Assembly (NCBI RefSeq): GCF_024139115.2
Contig: NC_085140.1
Span: 425,529,781 to 425,593,780, forward strand
Direction: 5' to 3'
DNA: 64,000 nt
Source of the DNA: Armigeres subalbatus
Lineage: Eukaryota; Arthropoda; Insecta; Diptera; Culicidae
Below, piece by piece: positions 47,766-58,093 of this stretch; positions within the stretch are counted from its first letter, which is position 1; each line of letters starts with the position of its first letter. Position numbers and translations under genes: made by a program. Under the pieces are notes generated by a model. The model ran no database searches, was not told the DNA's origin, and saw only the letters and a program-made list of their open reading frames with translations.

Positions 47766-48093
47766 GTTGTGAAGTCATAATACTCGAATTTTCTATTAAA
47801 CGGGTAGCTCAGGATACAAGAAATCATCATTTAGTTTCTAGTATCAACTTATCTACTTTCAAGACATGGTCTAGCAAATCCGAAATTCCGGTAACTGGGT
47901 AATCCGAACCGGTTCTATGAAACATGTATCGAATAGAAGACGAATTTCTGAATCCATAGCAAACGGAATCGTCCAAATCGGTTGAAAACTATCAAAACAA
48001 GTGCCAAGTGGTTAGTCAAGGAGTTCCAGAGTATGCCGAAGCCGTTCCCCCAGCAGATCAGTTGTAAACACCCAGGAGTTCACCAAGAGGATA

Positions 48094-49383
48094 TTGGAAT
48101 CAGGAAACATCGGAGAAGAGGACATCATGGTATCATTCGACGTAGCGGCATTGTTCCCAAGCGTTCCAGTGAAGGATGCTCTGAACCTTTTGGAGGATTG
48201 GCTACTAGAACAACGGACGGATACAGCATGGCGAGGAAAAGTAAAGATGTATCTCAAGCTTGCAAGATTATGTATGAACGAGAACTACTTTACATTTCGT
48301 GGAAGCTTCTACAAACAAACGAAGGGTGCACCTATGGGAAATCCGCTATCACCGTTTTTGTGCGAATTATTCATGGCGAATTTGGAGGACAACCTAGAGG
48401 AACAAGGAGTACTACCCGAGAAATGGTGGAGATACGTGGACGACATTTTCAGCATTATCAACCGGAAAGATCTATCCAGGATTTTGGAAGCGATAAACAA
48501 CGTGCATAAAGACATCAAATTCACCCACGAGGAGGAAAAGGAAGGTAAATTACCTTTCTTGGATCTACTGGTTATCAAGGGAACAAATGCAACATTAGAC
48601 TTCGAAATCTACAGGAAGCCCACCAACACCATGAGAGTCATCCCATACACATCAAATCATTCGTATCAGCACAAAATGGCAGCTTTTCATCACATGATCC
48701 ACAGGATGCAGACGATTCCCCTGAGCGAAGAAGGAAAAACGAAGGAGCTACAACACATCTTGGAAACCGCGAGGATAAACGGATATAAGGAAAGAACAAT
48801 ACAAGCAATCATCAACAAGAAGCAGAGGAACCTACGGAAAAACGAACTGACAACACTGACACCGATCGAAGAACCGCTGAAGAGGGTATCGGTCCCCTAT
48901 GATCGACACATCACCCACCAGCTACGCCATCGACTGAGGAAATTCGGCATCGATTTAGTATTCTCCAGCAGAAGCAATCAACTGAAGACACTGTTGGGCT
49001 CCACAAAGGATAGAGTAGAAATGTTAAATAAGGCCGGGGTTTATCAAATTAATTGTTCACAGTGTGATAAAGTATATGTAGGTCAAACAAAAAGATCGTT
49101 AGATGTAAGGTTCAAAGAACATATTGCAGAAGTAAGTAAGGCTAAGAGGGAAACTGATAAGGGATTAAATTATGAGTTTAGGTCTAAGGTAGCTGAACAT
49201 GTATATCAGGAAAATCATTCAATTACGACATCAAACATTAAAATTTTAAGAAATGTCTCTTCTCCGTGGAAACTTGATGTTGCTGAGAGCTTGGAAATCT
49301 ACCGACAGGTAGAAACGCGGTTGTTGAATAAATATCAAGGAAATGGTAGCTCCTGGCTCTTCAAGTTTATACCTAAGCATTAA
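48094..49383 (+). CDS. Penelope-like reverse transcriptase with GIY-YIG endonuclease, 5'-truncated frame
   Basis: 429 open codons from ATG 48,094 to TAA. RT motif A is SFDVAALFPSVP (Asp16), motif B is KGAPMGNPLSPF (about 78-88), motif C is RYVDDIFSI (YVDD 114-117), and GKLPFLDLLV (151-160) follows. The C terminus is a GIY-YIG nuclease: GVYQINCSQC (315-324), VYVGQT (327-332), R339 and EH342-343, with a CxxC pair typical of Penelope enzymes. The enzyme nicks DNA and primes reverse transcription of its own RNA in the nucleus. Family proteins are about 700-800 residues, so roughly the first 300 are missing. The first ATG is merely the first in frame; coding sequence extends upstream to about 48,050, where a +1 shift in a C-run (48,043-48,050) links to KWLVKEFQSMP. 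The uninterrupted frame suggests a fairly young insertion. Not expected to be functional. Confidence 0.85.
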   Translation: MESGNIGEEDIMVSFDVAALFPSVPVKDALNLLEDWLLEQRTDTAWRGKVKMYLKLARLCMNENYFTFRGSFYKQTKGAPMGNPLSPFLCELFMANLEDNLEEQGVLPEKWWRYVDDIFSIINRKDLSRILEAINNVHKDIKFTHEEEKEGKLPFLDLLVIKGTNATLDFEIYRKPTNTMRVIPYTSNHSYQHKMAAFHHMIHRMQTIPLSEEGKTKELQHILETARINGYKERTIQAIINKKQRNLRKNELTTLTPIEEPLKRVSVPYDRHITHQLRHRLRKFGIDLVFSSRSNQLKTLLGSTKDRVEMLNKAGVYQINCSQCDKVYVGQTKRSLDVRFKEHIAEVSKAKRETDKGLNYEFRSKVAEHVYQENHSITTSNIKILRNVSSPWKLDVAESLEIYRQVETRLLNKYQGNGSSWLFKFIPKH

Positions 49384-49505
49384 GCGCAACAAGCGAGTAG
49401 AAATAAGCACCGTAGTAAAATAAGTACCTAGATAAATTATTATACCTACGCATAGTATAAATAGTGTAAGCTGCGATCATTTTCTTCAAGTCGAGTCAAG
49501 TACGA

Positions 49506-49551
49506 GACACTGAAGACGGCCTTACTGTTGAGGTCGAAATACGTATCTATC
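49506..49551 (+). ncRNA. hammerhead-ribozyme-like motif in the Penelope tail (copy 3)
   Basis: GACA (49,506-49,509), CTGAAGA (49,510-49,516), one C, hairpin GGCCTT/GAGGTC (49,518-49,535, loop ACTGTT), GAAA (49,536-49,539), palindrome ATAC/GTAT (49,539-49,546), C49,547 as the predicted cleavage base, then TATC, which pairs with GACA except for one mismatch. Very short stem III of this kind is known from Penelope and retrozyme hammerheads that act as dimers. Confidence 0.6.
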
Positions 49552-49859
49552 AAGATACAATTAAGTGGTGGAATTCAATGGGATTGTATTAACTCGTCTT
49601 ATGATAAGTATCGAAACTGTCATACCAAAACGTGGGTACTCGGGTACCCTGTCGGTATGTTACGGGGTAAAAATATTCAGAAGCCCATTCACTGAATTTT
49701 CATTTTGATACCACCCAACCCTAAATTTTGCCGAGTTTGAAGATGTCACGGAGTTTCAATTTCCTGCGATGTTTAAAACCCTAAAAAAATTTTACTTGAA
49801 AACGAAAAAGGGACCCGGGAACCCTGTCGGTAACATAACGGTTAAATGTTTTTTCTTTG

Positions 49860-50576
49860 AAAATTCCTTCAAAAATTCCTTTCAAAAATCCATGAGGCAT
49901 GTTCATAAATTGTTTGAAATATTTATTCGGAAACTTCTTTAGAGATTTCCTTAGCTATTCTTCCGGAAAGACCATGAGGAATTTCGCCTGCAATACCTTT
50001 GATAATTCTTTCATAAATTCCAATAAATTACTTTCCTAAGAAATTTTTAGTAATAAGCAACAAAAATTGCTTCTGGTATTTATTTGGAAATTCCTCCGGC
50101 AATTTTATCGAAATTTCTACGGACATAGGTATCTTGGGAATTTCTTTTGGCAACTCTTTCATATTTTTTTAGAACTTCGGAACTTCCTTTCCAAAGATAT
50201 TGCATTAAAAATTCCTTCGGGAATCTATTAAGTAATTTGTTAAAAAAAATCTTTAAGGGATTCATCTAAAAGTTTAAAAAAAATCTTTCATAAATTTCTT
50301 TATTAAATCCTTTTCAAATTCCTGTTTTAGAAAAATGCCTTCAGGTTCTCCATAATAATTATTTCCTGAAGTTCCTTTTGAAATTCCTCCAGAAATAGAG
50401 AATTCCACCAAGAATTTCTTCACACAATGCACTGAATTTGCAAAGGAATTCCCAAAGGAATTTATGTAGGATTCGTTTCCTATATTTCTCTAAGAATCGC
50501 TTGCGATATTTTCTCGTATTTTTTTTCCAGGAATCCCGTCCTATTTTTGATTGTATGATTGTATGAGGTTTATTTA
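49860..50576. repeat. diverged AATTCCTT minisatellite, right block
   Basis: Continuation of 40,740-42,309 on the other side of element A, ending just before element B. Words such as GAAATTCCTCCAGAAAT and AGGAATTCCCAAAGGAATT recur. Confidence 0.65.
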
Positions 50577-50580
50577 TTAA

Positions 50581-51075
50581 CACTAGGATTCATTCGTTCT
50601 GAAAATCGTTGTAACTAAATTTTCAAATGGCTATATCTCAGTGGTTTTTCAACCGATTTTCTCAGTTTTTTCACCAACCTCTTAGCCATCTCTTCTAGTT
50701 TCTGGACATTGCAAAATATCGTATCTAGGGGTGTTCAATTTTTCACCAGAGCTGTGGGAGTAAAGCAACGGATTTAGAAAAATGCGATTTTGGAGATATA
50801 CTTATATTTCATTACCAAAAATGATATCTATTCATATAGCGATGATGGAAATGATATAATAACAAATAAAAGACATCACCTGGAACATAAGAACACATTT
50901 TGAGCATCCCTACTATGCATACGATGATAATTCGGTACCTTTAGGAACCACTTTATACTACACGATGTATAAAGCTTCAGAAAATGTTTTCAAGCATGTT
51001 GTCTACTGTGAACTTGTTGAAATAAATGTAAACTATATACGAAACATGTGTGATAATAAATTATGATGTTCTAGG
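50581..51075 (+). repeat. element B left terminal inverted repeat
   Basis: Pairs with 57,578-58,093 almost base for base (TATCTCAGTGGTTTTTCAAC, GGGGTGTTCAATTTTTCACC, CATACGATGATAATTCGGTA and their complements). High identity suggests a recent origin or gene conversion between arms. Confidence 0.85.
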
Positions 51076-52260
51076 ATCTCCGAACTGTACTGGAATTTGA
51101 ATCAAATAATCTACCGAATCAACCAAGGCTTCCATGATGCCCCCAGCCGCAGTATCAACCCAATTATGTCCTCCGAGTATTTGTCTTTCACTTGCGTCTC
51201 AAATCCAAACATATGAGATGTTGTAAGATCTCCAAATTGTCCTGGAGTTTGAGTAAAATGGTCTATCGAATCAACCACGGCTTCCATGATGTCCTCTGCC
51301 GTAGTATGAACCCTATTATGTCTTCCGAGTATTTTCTTTCACTTCCATCTCAAATTCAGGCATTTGAGATGTTGTAAGATCTCCAAATTGCCCTGGAGTT
51401 TGAGTAAAATGGTCTTTCGAAGTCAACCAAGGCATCCACGATGTCCCCAGCCGCGGTATCAACCCAATTATATCCTCCGAGTATTTATCTTCCACTTGCG
51501 TCTCAAATCCAGGCATTTGAGTCGTTGTAAGATCTCCAAATTGTCCTGGAGTTTGAGTAAATTGGTCTTTCGAAATCAACCAAGGCATGCATGATGTCCC
51601 CAGCCGCGGTATCAACCCAATTATGGCCTCCGAATATTTATCTTTCACTTACGTCTCAAATCCAGGCATAGGCGATGTTGAAAGATCTCCAAATGGTCCT
51701 GGAGTATGAGTAAAATGGTCTATCGAATCAACTAAAGTTTTCATGATGCCCCTAGCCACGGTATCAACCCAATTATGTCCTCCGAGTATTTATCTTTCTT
51801 TTGCGTCTCAAATCCAGGCATTTGAGATATTGTAAGATCTCCAAATTGCATTGGAGTTTGAGAAAAATGATCTATCGAATTAGCCAAGGCTTCCATGATG
51901 TCCTCTGCCGCGGTATCACCCCAATTATGTACTCCGGGTATTTGTCTTTTACTTGCGTCTTAAATCTAGGCATATGAGATGTTGTAGAATCTCCAAATTG
52001 TCTTGAAGTTTGAGTAAAATGGTCAAAAGGATCAACCAAGGCTTCCATGAAGTCCCCAGCCGTATCAACTCAATAATGTCCTCTGAATATTTGTTTTTCA
52101 TTTGGGTTGCAGTTTTAGGCAATTGAGATGTTGTAAGATCTTCAAATTGTCCATGAGTTTGAATCAAATGGTCTATCGAATCGACCAAAGCTTTCATGAT
52201 GTCTCCAGCCGCGCTACCAACCCAATTATGTCTTTTACTTGCATTACAAATCCAGGCTAT
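51076..52260 (-). repeat. 151-bp satellite, left arm (~8 units)
   Basis: Units are recognised by CCAAGGCTTCCATGATGTCC at about 51,123, 51,274, 51,425, 51,577, 51,730, 51,882, 52,035 and 52,185. In the minus direction they equal the right-arm units. The last units become more diverged towards the core. Confidence 0.88.
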
Positions 52261-52559
52261 ATGAGTTGATTACTTTACTTAAGATGTTTATTGTTTATTA
52301 TTATTATAATAATCATCCGACAGTGTATGTTTGTCTTAATGAAACTTTACTCTAAAAACCTCAATTTTAAGAACATCACTTTGTCAGTCGAAGTCTAATT
52401 TCAGACACGTCTCGTTAAGTCCGATCATCATTGATCAAATTGGTACAATCAGATCCTAGTAATGGTGTCCTCGAGGTAAACGGAAGAAGACACTAGAATG
52501 GAACGTATAGGCAAGCATATTGATGTCCATTATCGCCAAAAAATAGGGGGAGGGGGTGG

Positions 52560-52841
52560 TTACCCGATACACCAACAAGAGCTTTGGTAAGTCTGCAAGT
52601 TGTACTCCCGGAATTCATCAATGATCATCCGCAGGCTGAACATCTGATCCGTCGTTGATCGACCCTCACGAAAACCTGCCTGGTATTCGCTGACAAAGGA
52701 CTCTTCTAGCGGTGTCAGTCTGTTAAACAGAATACGCGAAAGAATTGTGTACGCCGAGTTCAGAAGGGCGATCCCTCTGTAATTGGCACACTCTAGTCGA
52801 CGGTCATTGCTTTCAAAAGTTAGGAAGGGAATGGGAAACAA
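52560..52841 (-). pseudogene. LINE reverse-transcriptase fragment in element B core
   Basis: The minus strand reads LECANYRGIALLNSAYTILS, RILFNRLTPLEES, YQAGFREGRSTTDQMFSL: RT blocks 1-2 of a LINE ORF2. Truncated at both sides; same family as 38,645-39,130. The flanking 52,261-52,559 holds only an ATT-rich microsatellite near 52,295-52,310. Confidence 0.78.
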
Positions 52842-53021
52842 TTCAAAAAGGCTGGTGTTTTGGTTAAACGGAAGAAAGGAGTGATCACTTACTACCTGGT
52901 TTATTTCGGTTTTTTCTCTTTGAATCGAGAAAATGAGGGAACCGAAAACATTTCAGAGAGGCATCGTAAAGCGTGTTGTTTTGGGAGGAGTACGTTAAGT
53001 ACTAAGTAGGACCAGTCACGG

Positions 53022-54280
53022 TTGGGCAGCAGGGACAGCAGGGACAGCATGATGTCCAAGGGCTTGACGACCCCTCCCCAGCTGTCTGCGAGTCAGGGAG
53101 AACTGCCTAGGGCGTGGTGGGATTTAGCAGTGGGCTCTGCTAAAATCCCTCCCAAAAAACCACAAGTGCCCGTAAGCGGACTCTATCAAAGCGACTGTGT
53201 GCCGCTTCAAAAGCACAAGCCCAGGGAGTGCCAATTGGCATGTGGAGTGTCCCTACTTCGGTAGGGTAGTGCGTGAGCTGCTTCGGCAGGGGAGTGAGTG
53301 ATCTGTTTGTGCTGAGGCAGGAGTGTCATAGCGCGTCACCGCTATTGTCACCTCGAAGCGCAGCAGAAGTCTGAGTATCGACTGCACATGCTAAGGTAAG
53401 AGTGTCGTAGCGTAGTATCGTTGATTGATCCCTACATACCGCTATCGACACCTCGAGGCATGGCAGTGGAGTGTTAGAGTGAGTTGTGGGTGTACCTACT
53501 TCGGTAGGGTGGCGCGTGAGCTGCTTCGGCAGGGAGTGAGTGATCTGGTTGTGCTGAGGCAGGGAGTGTCGTAGCGTGTCGCCGCCGCTAGTGTCACCTC
53601 GAAGCGCAGCAGAAGTCTGAGTATGAACGGCACATGCTGAGGTAGGAGTCGAGGTATCCCATCGACACCTCGAGGCATTGCAGTGGAGTGTTAGAGTGAG
53701 CACCCGAAAAAGGGTCACATGGAGCGAATGGTCTTTGGAGAAGCTGCTTCGGCGGCAGGGTAGCAGTGGGTTGTACCCACACCTACAGTTGTGCACATGT
53801 GGTGCATGGAGTGTCCCTGCTTCGGCAGGGGTAGCGTGTGGTCTGCTTCGGCAGTGGTGTGATTGATCTGCTCGTGCTGAGAGGCAGGAGTGTCGTAGCG
53901 TAATATCTGTAGGCCCAGGCAGTTACCGCTATTGACACCTCGAGGCATGGCAGCGGAGCGCCCGGGAGAGCATCCAAGTAAGACTCAAATGGAGTGAATG
54001 GTGTGCGAGCACCCAAGTCAGTCTCGCGTGGGACGAGTGCCTGTGTGAGCGATAATGAGCGAGTACGCTTAGTACTGCCGTCCCCCCAGAAATAGTACTG
54101 CGAGGTAGTTCCTGGGGGAAACGATGGTGGAGCCCAAGGGAGTTTAGTCGGTATTACCGGTATGGTCGAGTCCGACACTCCAGTACACTTCCGTGTGGTA
54201 GTTTGGCAACTACAATGCACGTGTACTGGGTTAGTGTGTAAATGCATTCTCCCTTGTAAAAAAAAAAAAAAAAAAAAAAG
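53022..54280 (+). mobile_element. retroposed 1.26-kb unit with poly-A and 13-bp target duplication
   Basis: GGACCAGTCACGG stands at 53,009-53,021 and again at 54,281-54,293, right after 22 A residues (54,258-54,279). This is a textbook target-primed insertion. The insert is GC-rich and contains three tandem sub-repeats starting near 53,248, 53,491 and 53,812, rich in CTGCTTCGGCAGGG hairpins. No RT is visible, so it is either the 3' UTR of a 5'-truncated LINE or a non-autonomous retroposon. Overlapping minus frames at 53,326-54,247 are artefacts of the sub-repeats. Confidence 0.85.
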
Positions 54281-54349
54281 GGACCAGTCACGGCAGCAGA
54301 AATCTCACGCTCCAGCACACTGTCATCCCTAGTTGCATGATTTGGGTAA

Positions 54350-54421
54350 TCATTTGTCATAAGACAATTTTACAACTTACCAGATACGTGAGGCCTTCTT
54401 TAGTGTCTCGTACTTGACTCG
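54350..54421 (-). mobile_element. Penelope tail fragment with broken hammerhead core
   Basis: On the minus strand: GTCGAGTCAAGTACGAGACAC, TAAAGAAGGCC, then a jump to CACGTATCTGG; the 3' side of the stem II hairpin and GAAA are deleted. CTTATGAC words follow. Confidence 0.65.
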
Positions 54422-54429
54422 ACTAAATG

Positions 54430-57400
54430 TGTGCATGAGCTCGGAAGACATGATTAGATACATACCTTCGCTGGAGACATAGTTCCAGGCGAGGTTGATT
54501 TGGTTGACAGACTACTTGATCCACAACCAGGGCGATTTGAGGGACTAATAACATCGCATTTGGAAGATTGGATAAAAACATAAGCTGGAGACATATTTCA
54601 AGGTAGGGTTGATTTGCAAGTCGTGGTTCATTTGGAAAGTAATTTAAAAACAATTATGTCCACTAAATTGCGTTGATATCGTGGCTGAAGACATCATGGC
54701 AGCCTTGGTTGATTCGGTAGGCCATTTGATTCAAACTCCAGGATAATTTGGGAATTTTACAACATCTCATATGCCTGGATTTGTGACGCACGAGAAAGTC
54801 AAATCCTCGGGGGACGTAATTGAGATGATACCGTGGGTAGGGAATTCATGGAAGCCTTGGTTGATTCGGTAGACCATTTAATTTTAACTCCAGAATAATT
54901 TGGAGATCTTCCAACATATGATATGTCTGGATTTGTGATGCAAGACAAATACTCGGAGGAAATAATTGTGTTGAAAATGCGGCTGGGGATATTATGGAAA
55001 TATTCGTTGAATCGGTAGGCCATTTGTTTCAAACTCCAGGAGAATTTGGATATCTTTCAACATCTCATATGCCTGGATTTGTGACGTAAGTGGAACTTGA
55101 AGACTCGGAGAACATTATTGGGTTGATACCGCTGCTAAAAACAGCATGGAAGCCTTGGTTGATTTGCTAGACTATTTGATACAAACTCCAGGACATTTAG
55201 GAGTCATTACAAAATCTCAAGCTAGAGACTTCATGGAAGCCTTGGTTGATTCGATAGACCATTTCACTCAAACTCCAGGATAATTTGGAGATCTTACAAC
55301 ATCTCATATGCCTTGATTTGAGGCGCAAATGAAATGCGATTACTCGGAGGACATAATAGAGTTGATATCGCGGCTAAGGACATCATGAAAGCTTTGGTTG
55401 ATTCAATAGACCATTTTTCTCATACTCTAGAACCATTTGAATATCTTACAACATCCCCTATGCCTGGATTTGAGACACAGGTGGAAGACAATTATTCGGA
55501 GGACATGATAGAATTTATACTGCGGCTGAGAACATCATGGAGGCCTTGGTTGATTCGATAGACCATTTTACCCAAAATCCAGGACAATTCGAAAATCTTA
55601 GAACATCTCAAATGCCTGGATTTGAGACGCAAGTGAAAAATAAATAAGGATGGGACATAATTGGGTTAATACCGCGGCAGGGGACATCATTGGAGCCTCG
55701 GTTGATTCGATAGACCATGTTACTCAAACTCCAGGACAATTTGGAGCTCTTACAACATCTCATATGCCTGGATTTGAGGCGCAAGTGAAATACAAATACT
55801 CGAAGGACATAAAAGAGTTGATATCGCGGCTGGGGACATCATGGAAGCCTTGGTTGATTCGGTAGACCATTTTACTCAAACTCCAGGAAAATTTGGAGAT
55901 CTTACAACATCTCAATTGCCTGGATTTAAGACGCAAGTAAAATATAAATACTCGGAGGACATTACTGGGTTGAAACCGCGTCTGGGGACATCATGTAAGC
56001 CATGGTTGTTTCGATACACCATTTTACTCATACAGGGAAAATTTGGAGATCTTACAACAACTCAATTGCCTGAAACTGCAACGCAAGTGAAAGACAAATA
56101 TTCAGAGGACATAATTGGGTTTATGTCGTGGCTGGGGACTTCGTGGAAGCCTTGGTTGATTCGTTAGACCATTTGATTCAAACTGCACGAAAATTTGGAG
56201 ATCTTACAACATCTCATGTGCCTGGATTTGAGACGCAAGTGAAAAACAAATACTCGGAGAACATAATTGGGGTGATCCCGCGGCAGAGGACATCATGGAA
56301 GCCTTGGTTGATTCAATAGACCATTTTACTCAAACTCCAGGACAATTTGGAGATCTTACAATAACTCAAATGCCTGGATTTGAGACGCAAGCGAAAGATA
56401 AATACTCGGAGGACAAAATTGGGTTGACACCGCGGCTGAGGACATCATGGATGCCTTGGTTGATTCGAGGGACCATTTTACTCAAACTCCAGGGCAATTT
56501 GGAGATCTTACAACATCTCAAAAGCCTGGATTTGAGATGCAAGTAGAAGACAAATACTCGGAGGACATAATAGGGTTTATACTACGGCAGAGGACATCAT
56601 GGAAGCCTTGGTTGATTCAGTAGACGAGTTTGCTCAAACTCCAGGACAATTTGGAGATATTACAACGACTCAAATGCCTGGGTTTGAGACGCAAGTGAAA
56701 GATAAATACTCGGAGGACATAATTGGGTTGACACCGCGACTGGGGACATCATTGATGCCTTCGTTGATTCGATAGACCATTTTACTCAAACTCCAGGGCA
56801 ATTTGGAGATCTTACAACATCTCAAATGCCTGGATTTGAGACGCAAGTGAAAGATAAATACTCGGAGGACATAATTGGGTTGACACCGCGGCTGAGGACA
56901 TCATAGATGCCTTGGTTGATTCGGTAGACCATTTTACTCAAACTTCAGGACAATTTGGATATCTTACAACATCTCAAATGCCTGGATTTGAGACGCAAGT
57001 GAAAGATAAATACTCGGAGGACATAATTGGGTTGATACCGCGGCTGGGGGGCATCATGGATGCCTTTGTTGATTCGATAGACCATTTTACTCAAACTCCA
57101 AGGCAATTTGGAGATCTTACAACATCTCAAATGCCTGGATTTGAGATGCAAGTGAAAGACAAATACTCGGAGGACATAATTGGGTTCATACTACGGCAGA
57201 GGACATCATGGAAGCCGTGGTTGATTCGATAGACCATTTTACTCAAACTCCAGGACAATTTGGAGATCTTACAACGACTCAAATGCCTGGATTTGAGATG
57301 CAAGTGAAAGACAAATACTCGGAGGACATAATTGGGTTGATACCGCGACTGGGGACATCATTGATGCCTTCGTTGATTCGATAAACCATTTTACTCAAAC

Positions 57401-57577
57401 TCCAGGACAATTTGGAGATCTTACAACATCTCAAATGCCTGGATTTGAGTCGCAAGTGAAAGATAAATACTCGGAGGACATAATTGGGTTGATACCGCGG
57501 TATGGGACATCATGGAAGCCTTGGTTGATTCGGTAGACCATTTGATTCAAATTCCAGTGCAGTTCGGAGATCCTAGA
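54430..57577 (+). repeat. 151-bp satellite, right arm (~20 units)
   Basis: A unit runs from CATGGAAGCCTTGGTTGATT through CAATTTGGAGATCTTACAAC and TGGATTTGAGACGCAAGTGA to ACTCGGAGGACATAATTGGG. The step is 151 bp in the well-kept part (for example 56,297, 56,449, 56,600, 56,752); units before about 55,230 are more diverged or partial. Because 151 is not a multiple of three, the frame rotates from unit to unit, and each unit yields a short frame (ALVDSIDHFTQTPGQFGDL type) that ends in the next unit. I regard these frames as incidental. Confidence 0.9.
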
Positions 57578-58093
57578 ACATCATAATTTATTATCACACA
57601 TGTTCCGTATATAGTTTACATTTATTTTAACAAGTTCACAGTAGACAACATGCTTGAAAACATTTTCTGAAGCTTTATAAATCGTGTAGTATAAAGTGGT
57701 TCCTAAAGGTACCGAATTATCATCGTATGCATAGTAGGGATGCTCAAAATGTGTTCTTATGTTCCAGGTGATGTCTTTTATTTGTTATTTTATCATTTCC
57801 ATCATCACTATATGAATAGATATCATTTTTGGTAATGGAATATAAGTATATCTCCAAAATCGCATTTTTCTAAATCCGTTGCTTTACTCCCACAGCTCTA
57901 GTGAAAAATTGAACACCCCTAGATACGATATTTTGCAATGTCCAGAAACTAGAAGAGATGGCTAAGAGGTTGGTGAAAAAACTGAGAAAATCGGTTGAAA
58001 AACCACTGAGATATAGCCATTTGAAAATTTAGTTACAACGATTTTCTGCACGAATGTATCCGCGTAAGTTTTTTTAGCGAATCAATCCTAGTG
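57578..58093 (-). repeat. element B right terminal inverted repeat
   Basis: Inverse of 50,581-51,075. Ends CAATCCTAGTG at 58,093, followed by TTAA. Contains an extra segment (about 58,047-58,078) absent from the left arm. Confidence 0.85.

Larger units (their letters stand above)
47999..49608 (+). mobile_element. 5'-truncated Penelope-like element inserted in element A
   Basis: The right arm of element A is colinear with its left arm except for this block, which gives direct evidence of nesting. Candidate target duplication: TATCAAAAC (47,990-47,998) and TATCGAAAC (49,609-49,617). The copy starts within the RT N-terminal region (SAKWLVKEFQSMPKPFP, in another frame) and ends with a tail carrying the hammerhead-like motif. 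Four tail-only relatives lie elsewhere in the window. Confidence 0.85.
42314..49841. mobile_element. element A: 7.5-kb TTAA-flanked inverted-repeat element with subterminal tandem arrays
   Basis: TTAA lies at 42,310-42,313 and 49,842-49,845. The ends read inward CCCTTTTGTTACCGAC (left) and CCGTTATGTTACCGAC (right, complement), followed on both sides by GACAGGGTxCCCGGGT. Further inverted matches continue (CTGTGGATTCAGGAA with its right-arm partner, and GTTACCGGAATTTCGGATTT). Inside each arm come ~150-bp tandem units in opposite orientation. The core (43.4-47.2 kb) holds SINE, MITE and AT-rich sequence and no transposase. TTAA target sites and CCCTTT-like ends suggest piggyBac-type mobilisation in trans; that is inference. 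The right arm is interrupted by a Penelope-like insertion. Confidence 0.78.
50581..58093. mobile_element. element B: 7.5-kb TTAA-flanked inverted-repeat element with 151-bp satellite arms
   Basis: TTAA lies at 50,577-50,580 and 58,094-58,097. Ends CACTAGGATT and, inverted, CACTAGGATT lead into about 500 bp of nearly perfect inverted repeat. Each arm then continues as an array of 151-bp satellite units, about 8 on the left and about 20 on the right, in opposite orientation. The core (52.3-54.4 kb) contains a LINE fragment, a retroposed poly-A insert and a Penelope tail, but no transposase. The plan is that of a foldback-type non-autonomous element, with TTAA pointing to a piggyBac-like enzyme (inference). 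The right end has an extra ~30 bp relative to the left. Confidence 0.85.

Noticed and set aside
48094..49383. Host telomerase or retroviral RT
   Set aside because: Motif order with a C-terminal GIY-YIG domain and the CxxC pair is that of Penelope-like elements; no gag, protease or LTR.
53326..54247. Overlapping minus frames of 60-156 codons
   Set aside because: Low stop density in a GC-rich retroposed repeat; frames overlap each other and contain no recognisable domain.
55334..57232. Series of frames with ALVDSIDHFTQTPGQFGDL repeats
   Set aside because: Product of the 151-bp satellite; the unit is not a multiple of three, stops fall at the same place in each unit, and antisense frames are equally open.
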